The translations under genes and the position numbers were made by a program. The notes beneath the pieces were generated by a model that did no database searches, was not told where the DNA came from, and saw only the letters and a program-made list of their open reading frames with translations. Source: Acheta domesticus (Eukaryota > Arthropoda > Insecta > Orthoptera > Gryllidae). From it: a stretch of 64,000 nucleotides of DNA. Shown here in pieces: positions 20,670 to 31,959 of the stretch. The DNA is taken from assembly GCA_031308135.1 (NCBI GenBank), contig JAHLJT010003656.1, positions 68,218,984 through 68,282,983 of the forward strand, in the 5' to 3' direction. Every line of letters starts with the position of its first letter. Positions within the stretch are counted from its first letter, which is position 1.

Positions 20670-21469
20670 CATTAATCCCTCGACATGCGCGAATTCGCTA
20701 TTCGCGAGTTCCGAACATTCGCGATTAAAGAAATGCTACCATTTTTAACATTCGCGACTTCAACATTCGCGAATGCGTCTTTTAGTCCTACATTTTTAAG
20801 TGAGCATATTTCATGTCCTTTATTAGCGTCATTTGGGAACCGAACTTGAAACTTGACAGACATGGGAGTTCACGCATCACGTTCTGCAAAAATCTCAAAT
20901 TTGGAATGTCAATTCACATTAATAGAAGAACAAAATTGTAAAATAATTAATTCAGTTGCGTCGTATTGGAGGTAAGGGTTCTGGCCACACGAACAGAAAA
21001 GTCATTCAGGATCTGTGCATCTCTTATTGCAATGATTTCATTGAAGAGGAACTTCGGGAAATAATCAGGAAAAGAAAAAGAAAAAAGAAACACAACTCGA
21101 ACGTAATAATGAACTAATGGAAGCGAAACTGCGTCCTGGAGAGAAATAGAAGCAGCAACTCTTCCACATTTGGATATTAGACTGAGGAGGATGACGGAAC
21201 AAAAAATAAGCAAATTCTATAGCCAATCACTTTCAACTTAAAAATAAGTTTCAAATAGTTTTATTTCTTATCTTTGGGATGTTAATAGTGAATTATTTTT
21301 GTAGTAGGGCTTACTAAGATCTACTGCAATTGTTTATCATTTTTTCGTTCTTTTTTAAACAGTTTTTCGATATCCAGGAACCTAACCCAAGTTTTTTCAT
21401 TAAAAGATAGACTCAACATTCGCGATGCTTTTCAGGAACCTAACCCTCGCGAATGCTGAGGGAATACTG
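20670..21469. mobile_element. pogo/Tigger-like element, non-autonomous
   Basis: The left end is CATTAATCCCTCGACATGCG and the right end, read inward, is CAGTATTCCCTCAGCATTCG. Both continue into CGCGA. TA dinucleotides flank both ends (20668-20669 and 21470-21471), as expected for the Tc1/mariner/pogo superfamily, and the CCCTCG-type ends are typical of pogo/Tigger. Near both ends 'attcgcga' words repeat. The interior (20940-21220) has an open stretch with a charged 'EEELREIIRKRKRK' segment that may be a transposase relic, but it is too weak to call. Confidence 0.75.
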
Positions 21470-23075
21470 TACATAACATTTGGAAACTTCACAATGGAAG
21501 ATAGGGAATGTTTACTTAAAACACAACCTGGTCTAAAAATTTGATTACGATCATGTTATATTATCACCGTACGCTGCATAGGGCAAAAACGCAGCGTTGG
21601 ATATTTGAGAAATTCATTGCTGAACGGCGACATGATGGGAGAGATAAGGTAAGGCGAATTTATTTACTTCACGTTAGTGTTATAATGTTCTCTATGTTCA
21701 ATAAAATAGTATTCAACTTTATTAAAGTAGGGAAAAATGCATACACACATATGCACAAGGTAATGGTATGGTACTTTCGAATGCACTGATAATGCGATAT
21801 ATTGGATGGCCTTTAGTTCTGGATACTCTATTTATATGTAAAATTATCATTGCTTGCTTGTATAATGTGCTGGAAATAATGCGAGGAGATAGAAATAATG
21901 CGAAAAAGAACGTGCTGCAGTAACACGAGTTTTTTTAATTGTGTGAAGAATAAAAGCAAATTTTTGAACGGCTTAGGTTAAGGTGTCATGTATAAACAAA
22001 TTACATATTTACACTATACAAGGAAATGGAGAATTGTCATCTGTAGAAAACTAGTAAAAGTACTAACAAAGAAAATAATTTGTAAGTTTATTTTTAACCA
22101 AGAGAAGGCGATACGAAGATGAATAATTATTAAAAATGCATTTGAAAAGATAGCAAATATTCTTTAACATGCATTTAGTACGCCGACAAAGGCCCAAAAG
22201 GGCAAATTACAACTTCTTCGAAATATTATTTTCAAAATTCATGCATACATTAAAATACTTCAAATACGTTCAATAGAATTAAATATGTACTTTCTGAGCA
22301 TCCGATGTCCAGTAATAGTATACCTTTTCAGTAAAAAAAGAAAATGACTCTCCTTTTAAGCAACTATAAGTTTCTATTTTCATGGAAGCACTGGAGGTCG
22401 CTTAATATAGATTTCTCTGTACAAACTAAGTCAAATGTCTGAGATACGAAATGATGTGTATAGATATGAGATGAAAATAAGCTCGCTACCTCACATCTTA
22501 TCATCAATAATGTACTACAAGCATCAATTTGTTTCATAAGTAAGTTTTCTATTTATGTTTCAATTAATTTTATTTGGCAACTCCTTATTGCACACGGCAT
22601 AATTTTTTTCAGTCCAATTCAATTAGGCCTTATTTTACATGGCGAAGCTCAGGCCTGGACCACGCAATCGCTGTCACTATCTAGCAGCAAAACAAATTGC
22701 TGTCATTCGGAAGATGAAACAGGTGGTAATTCAGAAGTTCAAACCAAACAACTACGTGACGGCGAAATTGTCACAAAATAAAATGGCTGCTTGACAGAGT
22801 CGTAGTTTTAGAGTTTGAATAAAATATCAGATAAAATTAGAATTTCTGAAAACAAAAGAAAGTCGGAAGAAGTTGAAAGTCGACGATTTCTTCTCTTTAT
22901 CGGCCTTCAAAAATTATGCACGTATTTCTAGGCATCAAATTTGATTATCAGTGTTGAAACTTTGTTTCCCCAATTCATAAGAGAATACTTAAATAAGTGA
23001 CTCTTTGGAAAAGGAGTTGAAGTACCGATGTGATGAAAGAGAAAACGTTCGCGTAGGGCGGTTAGCATCCCCAGC
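21470..23075. other. AT-rich gene-free stretch
   Basis: No gene, SINE or DNA-element end was recognised in these 1.6 kb. Confidence 0.4.
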
Positions 23076-23079
23076 AGCT

Positions 23080-24510
23080 TCCTTCCCAGAGGCGTTCAAG
23101 TGCGCCTCAGCGCGTCTCCGGTCTCAAGGGTATTAGCGCTGCCGGCGGCGGCGGCGGCTGCAGCAGCAGCGGTTGATCTGATGAGATGGGACGCCTCAAA
23201 CACGCAGGGAACACCGTCAAAGCGCCCGCCGATCGGCGAAGCAATCCCGAAGCAACACAGGGGCGGAGGCGCGCGGGAGGGAGAGCTGCTCGCCGGGAGA
23301 GCTCTTGCGCCGCGTCGCGACACCACGCGACGCGCAGCGCCGCTCCACCCGCAAAGGGCGTTTGAGCGGGAAGCTCTTCTCCCCGCTGCGGGCGCGCGGC
23401 CCAAGCCTTTGTCGCGTGGCTCTGTGAATCCATTAGACGCCGTGGCGGCTGCGGTTGGGAGGGGGCGGGGGCGAGGCAATGGCGTGGCGGGGTCAGGGGC
23501 GTGGTGGGGCGGGGGCGGGGTCAGGGGCGGGGGCAGGGACGGGGGCAGGGGCGGGGGCACAGGCGGGGGCAGGGGCGGGGGCAGGGGTGCGCGGGGGTAG
23601 GGGCGAGAAAGAGGCGGGCAGGGGCGGGAAAGAAGTGGGCAGAGGTAGGGCAGAGGTGGGCGGGGGCGCGGCGGGGCGGGGCGGGGAGTGAGCGGGACGG
23701 AGTAAAGTGAGAGCTGGGCTGGGAAGGGGCGGGGCGGAGCAAAGTGAGAGCGGGGGGGGCGGGCGGGGCGGGGGGCGGGAAAGGCGGTGGAGCGGGGGCC
23801 GTCGTGGGCTGAGGCCAAGCGACACGCTAATCTCCGGCGCTACCTGAGCCGAGCGCCCGCAAACCGAAGGGCTATCTCCGGCCGCGGCGAGCGAGCCGGC
23901 GCGGAGCGGCGCGGCGCTTCGCGAGGAGTGGTCGAGGCAGAGGACGGAAGAGGCGTGGGCTGCTCAAGCACGCGCGGAGGAAGGCGGCGACGCGACGGCA
24001 GGGTGGCGAGCGGGGATAGTGGCGAGTCAAAGACGGGAAGAAGCGAGACGGAAGGTCGGTGGCGTGAGTAGCCCGGCGGGGGAGGCGAAAAGAGGAGACG
24101 GGAGTGAAACGTACGTGAGGCTGCGAGGGGACGTTCAAGTGACTGGAAAGGAACGCAGGTTGGCGAGAAAATGGCGCGGAGGCGAATCGTGGAACAGAAC
24201 GAGACGAAAACGGGCGTAGGTGAACGCGGTGGGAAGTGAGTGGAGGGGGCGCGGGCGGGGCCAGACAGAAGACGTGCGGTGGCGGAGACGGCCCGCGTCC
24301 GTGGCCGGCAGGGGGGCTGGGGCGGGGGTAGGGAGTTGAAGTCGGCCGGAGAGGGCACTCGGGGGCAAGGGCGGGGTCGCGAGCGGATTACAGATGTAAG
24401 CACCGCGAAAGCCCGCAGCTTATGCGGAGTCAACGGGCTCTCGCCCGCCCCGCTGCAGCCTCGCTCGCGTGCGGCGAGGGCTGCGGCGCGGCAATTCGCT
24501 TCTGCTTCAC
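23080..24510. promoter_or_regulatory. Largest CpG island of the window, 1.4 kb
   Basis: It contains a GGC/GCA trinucleotide run (about 23140-23172), a G-rich array (23455-23780, listed separately) and a long CpG-dense tail. Its size and composition fit a promoter island of a distant or alternative first exon. ORFs up to 248 codons run on both strands but are arginine/proline/glycine-rich with no recognised domain or splice-bounded start, so no CDS is called. Confidence 0.45.
23455..23780 (+). repeat. G-rich GGGGGC/AGGGGC array
   Basis: Irregular 6-bp periodic repeats of GGGGGC and AGGGGC occur with short interruptions, densest at 23500-23590. Runs of four to six G separated by one or two bases make the plus strand a strong G-quadruplex candidate. 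Confidence 0.85.
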
Positions 24511-25074
24511 AGGCGCGGCTTACATCACGATACACGGCCAACATCTCATTGGACTGTATATTTACTGCATTCTGCGATGCATTCATTCAAGAGAGGGTTT
24601 ATTACTAGCTTCCAACGGCAATATTATTCTAAAACAAGTATACTCATGTCTAATAAATGGTTCTAATAAATGGTACATTTTGTGATGCATGAAATGATAG
24701 CAACATTCATTCTTCGTTTCGCTAACTCGCACGCAAGCATGCGCCCACACGCACGTACGCAGACACACATACACACACTTGGACATGAAAGTTGGCCTCT
24801 GGTTGCTCGTAATAAAAATTTTTCGCAATTAATTTCACATTTAATTTTGTTAATTTTTCCTTTAGAGAGTGCAAATGAGGTGGTTAGGAATCGAACGCCA
24901 AATATAAATTTGTACACGCTCCCACAAAAAGCATCTACGAATACGCGATTTCTCTACGTAATTTTCATTACACAAAATCGCGCTGGACATTAACAATAGA
25001 AGGAAATCCCATTTAGGTGAGCGTGGCCCACAAAATTGAAGTGACTTAACGCAATACACGCGTGGAAAAGTGCA
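24511..25074. other. AT-rich stretch with a CA/ACGC-rich patch
   Basis: Purine-pyrimidine alternation ('cacacgcacgtacgc', 'acacacatacacacac') at about 24745-24778 could adopt Z-DNA. No gene is supported. Confidence 0.4.
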
Positions 25075-25370
25075 ACGGATGCGTTTCCCGCCGCGCCCCG
25101 AGAAATGAAGAGCCTGGCGGCCTCTCCCGCTGGCCCTCCACAGCTCTCACCTCCGCTCTTCCAGCACCGCAACGTTACGTTATAAATAATGGCTTCCGGC
25201 CGCGGGGTTCATGTGCGTCGGGGCGGCCTTTGAACGGACAGCGGAAGCACTCCGCCCTCTGCACTGCGCCGCGCCAACGTGCAGCGTGGACGCCGAGAGT
25301 AGCGCGAGAGGGCTCAGGGCATGCATTGGAGATAGGAGTATGTGCCCACGGGTGGCAAGCCGAGCCCTCC
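25075..25370. promoter_or_regulatory. CpG-rich block 25.1-25.4 kb
   Basis: A CpG-dense block whose ORFs carry no conserved motif. It may belong to the same regulatory neighbourhood as 23080-24510. Confidence 0.25.
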
Positions 25371-25479
25371 ACGATACCATTGTGTTAGTTCGATACCATT
25401 CTAATGGTTAATTTGAATTAGAAGCAAACATGTGCTACGTTTCGTTGTTTTGAATGAAAAGTGTATCGGGTTCCAGTTA

Positions 25480-25930
25480 AGTTGCGGCATGATACAAGTT
25501 GTCTCCTCTGCCCCTCCCCCGCCTCTGAACACGACAGAATACCCGGGGGGGGTATTCGCCCTGGGATTTGGGTTCTTAGAGTACAGCCCTACCCAACCTC
25601 CTTCGGATTGCAGTGGTACCACCGGATTGCCATTCCGATACGCCGGATGCAACGCTCCTCATGCAACTCTCCCTTGAACGGAGCTACCAGCTTTCGAGAG
25701 TGGTACCGGAGTCGAACGAAGCACCCCTCACAAAACACCGGGGCAAGACCCTCCCCTAGTATGCCGGGCTCTGCCACTGATGAAGCCCAGCCATCCGGGA
25801 GCGGCGCCTCGGACGCGCCTCCCACTGCGCGCAGCCTCGGCGCTTCCGACGCGAGTGACGGCGACGTCCCCGGGCGAACAATACGCCCGCGGGGGTGAAG
25901 CTTTGGCAAGTGCCGGAGCTAGACAATTTG
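25480..25930 (-). repeat. GC-rich block with a possible decayed tRNA-like head
   Basis: On the minus strand 'gcttcgttcgactccggtac' (about 25700-25720) resembles a pol III B box, and 'cagtggcagagcccgg' about 70 bp upstream resembles an A box. This could be an old SINE head, but the spacing is long and no second copy occurs in the window. The proline-rich ORFs are not supported. Confidence 0.25.
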
Positions 25931-26055
25931 GGCCCGGGGCAATGCTGAAACGTAGCCCCCCCCGGGAAATTAAAAATGTGAAAATTGTATCCAGAAACTA
26001 AGAAACTATTTCACTTCGGGATATTCAGTCCTTAACTTCAATAAAAATGCATGGC

Positions 26056-26059
<4 letters not shown>

Positions 26060-26107
<48 letters not shown>
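26060..26107. repeat. (AT)n microsatellite
   Basis: About 24 uninterrupted AT dinucleotides. Confidence 0.98.
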
Positions 26108-26109
<2 letters not shown>

Positions 26110-26690
26110 ATATTAGTGTAGTATTAAGCCAAAATGTTTCACTGTAAACAGAGGAAAAGTTTTATTCACTTTTATCAACTACATATTACACAAAACTATT
26201 TATAATACTTTACTCTTACCTGTAAACAGAGAAACGACAATTTATGCTTATTACTACCGCTTCTCTATTTACTTATTTTAAATACATTATAATCTAATAA
26301 ACTTTCTCACCTTTCTTTTGTCTATCTATCATCGTACTTTGTCTAAAAACGAAACGCTAAGCGTTGGAAGCGCGGCATATTCGAATTAAAGATAATATAT
26401 TTTCTTTACATATATGCAAAAATGTGTGGAATGTTAAGTGCTGAAAATTTGAAGGCTTAAAAAGCTTTCAATAACAGCATTGTCTGTAAAATTTTCACGA
26501 TTGTTTGACATTTTTCATTTCATACAGTCCTACCTATACGTTATGACTATAATTAACTATTTAAGATAAAAAAAATAATTGAAAATTTTATAAAATATAA
26601 GACTAGTGTACCGCGACTTATAAAATTAAGATATTTTCTCGAGATCTAATTTCTTTTTCAATTTTTTATAGCTTTTTCGCATCAGTCACA
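26108..26690. other. AT-rich gene-free stretch
   Basis: Nothing recognisable. Confidence 0.4.
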
Positions 26691-26694
26691 CCAT

Positions 26695-26910
26695 CGGGCC
26701 CCTTGGCTTGCGGGGCCCCGCGCGATCGCCCATGCCCCGGTCTGCCCATGCCTAGTCGCCGGCACTGGCAAGGGCAAGCCGAATTGGCGCGACAGGGCAA
26801 TCGCATCCCTGCTTTTCTCCAGCGACACAGACCACCCTTACAGTCAGTCAGCTGTCGCGGACACGCCAGAGAATTCGAGAGCGGAAACGTGGGTGGAAGC
26901 TGGAGGCGTG
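26695..26910. promoter_or_regulatory. GC-rich block 26.7-26.9 kb
   Basis: Starts abruptly with 'gggccccttggcttgcgggg', which contains GGGGCCCC-type palindromes. No exon is supported. Its role is unknown. Confidence 0.25.
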
Positions 26911-27119
26911 ATCGTCACGAGACACAAGAAGCATTCCCAAACTGATTTAATTGATGCACAGCGTAAATAGCGAATTTACTAAAGTCCATCTTCCACATTT
27001 TCAAATCTTGACAACGAGAACTCGCTTCCCATTGTAATGACGAAGCTTCGTAAAGTGACACACATTCACACAAATCATGAAGGCTGTAAGGTCTTAATGT
27101 CATACTTGATGCTACTTCG

Positions 27120-27640
27120 GGAACTACCGCTGGCTAGATGCTGGGCTGCGCGCGACGGGAGGCGTCGAGGAGAGATCACGCATAGGAGAGGAAAAGAGGG
27201 AGGAGGATTAGGGTACCCGACGTGACGGGGGACGAAGAGGGAGTGAGAGCAGTAGCGACGAGAAGCCACGAGACGGGACGAGATGATGCGAGGCTAGTAA
27301 GGTGAGGGCGAGGCGGGTCGGGACGAGACAGAGCGAGGCCAGGAGCGCAGAGGAGAAGAGGAGGGGCGCCCGCGTGTGTGTGTGAGGGGCGTCGGAAGGG
27401 GCGAGGATGCGAGAGGCAGGCGTGCCGGGCGGGGCGTGCAATCGGGCGGCAAACGCGCGGTCGCTGGGCGCGGCGCGGCGCGGCGGTCCGCATCACGGCG
27501 CAGCGCGCTCCCCCAGCGGAGGCACGCGGCGCGGGGCCTCGCCTGCACAGCGCCGGCTGGCACACGCGCTCCGTGCACAACGCAAGCACCCCAAAGCACA
27601 GCACTCGTGCGGTTCCGGTTGCGAGAATGTTGATCGTCAA
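27120..27640. promoter_or_regulatory. CpG island 27.1-27.6 kb
   Basis: Dense CpG with GGCGCGGCGCGGCG runs near 27470. Several overlapping ORFs (up to 154 codons) exist on both strands, all arginine/alanine/proline-rich. It is read as a possible promoter island without a recognised first exon. Confidence 0.35.
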
Positions 27641-27644
27641 TTGA

Positions 27645-28240
27645 CCTGGAAGGGTAGTTGATTGTTAGAGATTCCGGAGTTGTCACCTAACTAGGGGAAG
27701 TAGTCCCTTAAGTGTAGGGCATGTTTTTTGCTGGGGGTGGTGGTTTCCCCCGCTGTAGGGAGACCTAATCGTCGGCTAGCGGGGATTTTCCTAACTAGGT
27801 ATCTCCCATCAGCAAGGCACCGCCCCAGCCGGATAAGATCTAAGCTCCCAACCGTTCTCTCGGCATGTGTGATAGTGTAGTGCATGTTAGTGTGTGTGTG
27901 TGTGTGTGTGTAAAGGGTGAGGGTAGGGCAAGGAAGAGGTAGTTCTCTCGGCATGTGTGATAGTGTAGTGTATGTTAGTGTGTGTGTGTGTGTGTAAAGG
28001 GTGAGGGTAGGGCAAGGAAGAGGTAGTTCTCTCGGCATGTGTGATAGTGTAGTGTATGTTAGTGTGTGTGTGTGTGTGTGTGTGTAAAGGGTGAGGGTAG
28101 GGCAAGGAAGAGGTAGAAAAGATCGTGCGCGGTCCGTAGCCCGTTTGTTAGGGTACTGCTCGAGCACTAGCTTAGTATTGATCAAAGAAACAACGGAAAA
28201 CTACCTATCAGAGCCGCTGGCCGCTAGAATTCTCCTTCAG
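27645..28240 (-). mobile_element. SINE-A, copy B, head-truncated with triplicated core
   Basis: Minus-strand copy of SINE-A. The tail (near 27645) and body are conserved, but the match stops at 'agaattctccttcag' near 28240, so the tRNA-like head present in copies A, C and D is missing. An internal unit of about 83-89 bp, 'tctctcggcatgtgtgatag' to 'gcaaggaagaggta', is present three times (starting about 27857, 27943 and 28029). Each unit contains a GT run of different length. The 164-codon ORF over it is a product of this tandem repeat. Confidence 0.85.
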
Positions 28241-28870
28241 ATTAGACCTCTCTATCCAACAGTAGTGGCAACATCTCAGACGAGGGAACCTTAGCCAAGG
28301 TTCATTTCCTGGGACAGCTCCTAGAGGTACCGCGTCGTCGGAAGCTTTGCGCTGGCGTTGGCGGCATCGGCGACAAGAGCATCCAGAGAGTGGCATCGCA
28401 AGTTGTAGCATTTCTGCACAAAGGCCGTTGCACCATCGTTGTTTCTTCAAAAGTTTTATGCATACGAATGTAGTGGCACGGACATTGGTCAGCAGGTTCA
28501 ATGAGTGACGGGTGGCAGGACACAGTCTTCATTGTCTATGATAATGGAAGATCGGCCAAAGTGCGAGACCACCGATTTTTCTCAATACATTACAAGTATT
28601 TACAATACATACTGGTATTTACATTGGATTTACAGCGGACATATATGGGATTCTGGCGTGAGAATCGTTTTAAATTGGCACTGAATAAGAAGGTCCATGA
28701 CTTTACTAACTTTTTCGTTGTCGATCAGATTAACGGGTTTGAATAATTTAGTCACAAGCAAATGTGCTGCACGGAAGATCTCATCAACTAGAAGCCTGAC
28801 AATGGAACTAACTATCGAAACCAACGTAGTGCTGTAACTCAATCATTAACTAGTGGCGTTAACAAAGCAC
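28241..28870. other. Gene-free stretch
   Basis: Unique-looking sequence without a recognised gene. The 97- and 76-codon minus-strand ORFs have no motif. Confidence 0.35.
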
Positions 28871-28871
28871 A

Positions 28872-29030
28872 TACTTTCTCGCATTGTTCCTCAATGCTCA
28901 GCAATATCATACAACTACATAAACTAACGACCGGAAATGTTTTTTTCCGTTCCGACACGCAATCTCAATCACAATTTCAAATGTGTTAACTCGCCGGCAT
29001 TCATACCACTACGCCACATAAGAGCACGTG
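28872..29030 (-). mobile_element. SINE-B, copy 1 (tRNA-derived)
   Basis: Minus strand: the A-box region 'tggcgtagtggtatgaatgc' is followed by a diverged B-box region 'attgcgtgtcggaacgg', an A-rich patch, and a tail ending 'gcgagaaagtatgtgct'. The copy at 29180-29340 has the same order. A tail-only fragment ('agcacatactttctcgc') recurs at about 40283. Confidence 0.65.
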
Positions 29031-29179
29031 GATCGAACTCAGACCAAGGCCTAAAAGCGTAAATGCCCAATTCATAAAAAAAAAGAAGGAATAATTCGGG
29101 ACAAGATATACAAACTTCCACCATAGGTATATTTTTTCCTTTCTCATTCAAATTCAAAACACCAAATTCAACAAGCACA

Positions 29180-29340
29180 TGCATTTTTGCTTCGTTTCAA
29201 AATGCTCCGAAATAACATACACCCACATAAACCAGCAAAAGTGTTTTCAACCAGCAAGTTCTTTTTTTTCATTCCGACACCCGAACCAAGTTCATCAGAG
29301 TTAACGTGCTGGTGCTGATACCATTACGCCACACAAGCGC
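29180..29340 (-). mobile_element. SINE-B, copy 2 (tRNA-derived)
   Basis: Minus strand: A box 'tggcgtaatggtatcagcac' and B box 'cttggttcgggtgtcggaat', then an A run and a body related to copy 1 ('tggtttatgtgggtgtatg' against 'agtttatgtagttgtatg'). It is diverged from copy 1 and in the same orientation, so the pair may be a tandem duplication or independent insertions. Confidence 0.65.
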
Positions 29341-29341
29341 A

Positions 29342-29960
29342 GTGCGCTGGAAAATTCGTCGTTTTCCGGCGCAGGATTGCATAACTTTCTCTTCTTACGA
29401 TGTATGCGTAAGGTGAGAAATTAATGATAATTTCGGAACATTTAGGGATATGTAAGTTGATCGTACGGGTTCGGCTTAAATTGTATTTCAATTTAATGTT
29501 GAAATATTTATAATTTTACTTAAATCGGTTCATACATAAATTTGGAGTAATTTTTTGAAAACTCTGAAAATGTCCGAGGGGCTTCATGTAAAATACCCCC
29601 CAAAATTAAAATATCGGTTTCAAATGCCAGGAGCCTCGACATCAGCCTAAACCATTGCAGAATATCCATTTTGAAGAAAATCACCTGAACGGTTTAGGCG
29701 CTAGCGTTGACCACAGACGGACGGACGAACGGACGTTTTGCCGTGAATCGATTATTCGGCATCGTATCAAGAGCCATCTAAACATGGATTCTGGCTAGAT
29801 CACGAGTTAGAGGACTTATTTTTCTAAATTAAGCAGCAGGATTTATCCACTTTTTTGTTACCAGAGCCCGACAATGAGAGTTTTTCTGGAGAAAATTCAC
29901 CGTTTTTTGGTGCACGATGACGTAACTTTCTCTTCTTACGAAGAATTCATTATGCGAGAA
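29342..29960 (+). repeat. Dispersed repeat A, copy 3, with duplicated 3' end
   Basis: The main copy has 'tttggagtaattttttgaaa', 'ggggcttcatgtaaaatacc', the 'cagacggacggacga' block and 'gtatcaagagcc', ending 'taactttctcttcttacg' (about 29930). The same ending, 'cataactttctcttcttacg', also occurs at about 29382, directly after SINE-B copy 2, as an isolated 3' end. This suggests two successive copies, the first mostly lost. Confidence 0.7.
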
Positions 29961-30214
29961 AGTAAAAACGACCTAAGGCCTCAACCTCGCAGATTTAATA
30001 AGCTTCTTCCCGATTATTAAAAAACACAAACAAAAGAAAAACAAGTTTAGTAGATCTAAACGAAATCTGAAAGACTACCCAATAGCTCGCGTATAAAATG
30101 AAGTGTTTGCCTGGGAAAAGGAACAACGAATGGGGAAGGCAAAGAGAACGGACAGCCGCCCTCAACGCAAAACAAGGAAGTGAAATGAAAAACGTAACAC
30201 AATCCAAAATCAAT

Positions 30215-30500
30215 ATTTCTTTTCTTTTTGAAACAAAAGGAAAATATTTTCTTTTCTGAGACGCTGGCTAATAACGAAACGAAAATGTGTTCCTCTATTT
30301 CATTACGCTTCGAAACGAAATAAAATGAAAGTATTCTTTTCGTTTTCAAACGTAACGAAATAGAAAATAACATTTTCGCTTGGAATTAAAAATAGAAAAA
30401 AGCTTTCATTCCGATTCGAAAGGTAACAAAGGAGAAAATTATATTATCATTTCGTTATGGAACGAAACGAAAATATTTTAGCCGCTTTTCGTTTTACCAT
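30215..30500. repeat. Cluster of TTTCGTTTCG/CGAAACGAAA words
   Basis: Within about 290 bp both orientations of a CGAAACGAAA-like word recur many times (for example 'acgaaacgaaaatg', 'cttcgaaacgaaat', 'ttcgttttcaaacgt', 'gaacgaaacgaaaat'), mixed with ATTTTC runs. It is not a simple tandem repeat. It may be the subterminal, transposase-binding-like region of an unidentified DNA element. Confidence 0.55.
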
Positions 30501-30539
30501 AAAGTAAAGATCTTTCCTTGATGGTTTTACACCCTTGAT

Positions 30540-31370
30540 ACAAAGAGAGAAGCACTCGAGCTATGCCAAAGCGCGCAGGGCAGAATGAAACGAGCTGGGG
30601 AGGGAAGGGACGAGGCGTGTTGAGGCGTGGCGGGGAGGGGCGCACGTAATTGCATTCGTCAGAAGGAGAGGGGCGCGACCGCCGGCGTGGAAGCGAAGTA
30701 GGGCACCGGAGGAGGCCAACGCGGAGGGCGGAGGGCGGAGGGTGCAGGGAGAGGCGAAGAAGGAAGCGGACAGTGCAGAAAAGAGGCGGGACGGTGAAGT
30801 GAAGAACGCGGCGCACGGGCAGGAGTTGACGGCTGGGAGGACGGTGCCAGAGACATTTACAATGGAAGTGCACAATTTTGGCAAATGCGCAGACAGGTGC
30901 TCACTCACAAAGCATGAAGCAAATTAGGGCGGATGATGCCAAAAAGGGCAAGAGAAACGGCAAATCAAGGCATGACAGTGTGAGAAAGCGAGAATGCAGA
31001 CTACAGAACAAGGCAAACAACCTTAGAATCGGAAAGCGGGGAGAACGAGTTCAAAACTCGGCGTAACGGAAGTCAAGTCACAATGAAAGATTGAAAAAGA
31101 AAGCACAAAGGAAGTCAAGGCAGGGCTAGGGGGCGCGGAGGGAGAGGAGGGTCGAACTGGCGCGGAGGGAGCGAAGGGGTGCTTATGACAGGGAGGACCG
31201 CCGGGGAAGAAGTGGCAAAGCAGCAAGTCACGGAAGAACCGGGAGCCGGGCGGCGCCAAAGGGCAGAGCGCAGGCGGAACCGGGGGCCACGCCCACATCT
31301 AATCACGGCGACAGCACGCACGGGAGCCAACGACGAGCATTGACCGGGGCGTTTCAGATGTTCCGGGGTC
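30540..31370. promoter_or_regulatory. GC- and CpG-rich block 30.5-31.4 kb
   Basis: Purine-rich (GGGAGG, GAGGCG) plus strand with dense CpG. A triple 'gcggagg' run lies near 30720-30740. ORFs on both strands are compositional. Possibly a promoter island; no exon is visible. Confidence 0.3.
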
Positions 31371-31950
31371 ACACTCCCATCCTGGAAACACCACACTGAA
31401 TTACCCTCTATTCATCGATGTGGAGTAATAATGCCATTTTATTTGAATTTGAATGTGAATTCGCTCGAAATGTTTCAGTCGACTACTTCTGATTAATTGG
31501 ATCAATAGCCGGTACAAAGATTTAAGTATGTGATGTTACAAATGAAATATATGCCAATTTTTCATTTTAAACTTACCCTCTTCATCGAGTGTGAATAAAA
31601 TAGCTCTTTTAACCGAGCAAAATTAGCAATAACTCTTTTTGATTAAAGAATGTTTATTGTATTCGTGACTGCATGCAATTTAAATGACAGTTTTCACTTG
31701 TGACGTTGAAAATGCAAATTACAAATTTCATACAAAGACCAAACAACTTGATAAACATATATTGATTTTTTTATCATGTGGGTTCTTCTTACTTTCGGGA
31801 AAATTTCAAGATATCATTTCTTCAAAACGATTCTCCAATAATTTGAAATATTACTTATTAATCGACAAACAATCAGTATTTTTCGCTAGTTGAAATATTT
31901 TTTATCACAGTGATTCTTTTTCCTCGCAGACCCTGTTTATAAATCCAGGG
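31371..31950. other. AT-rich gene-free stretch
   Basis: Nothing recognisable. Confidence 0.4.
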
Positions 31951-31959
31951 AACTTTTTT

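Noticed and set aside
23096..24586. 240- and 248-codon minus-strand ORFs
   Set aside because: Proline/arginine-rich shadows of the G-rich array and CpG island, with no motif and no splice-supported extension.
27857..28120. CRISPR-like array
   Set aside because: The three repeats are contiguous, contain microsatellites, have no spacers and sit in a eukaryotic SINE.
27691..28185. 164-codon ORF with three repeats in the protein
   Set aside because: It is the antisense reading of the tandem unit inside SINE-A copy B, and the repeat is explained by the DNA triplication.
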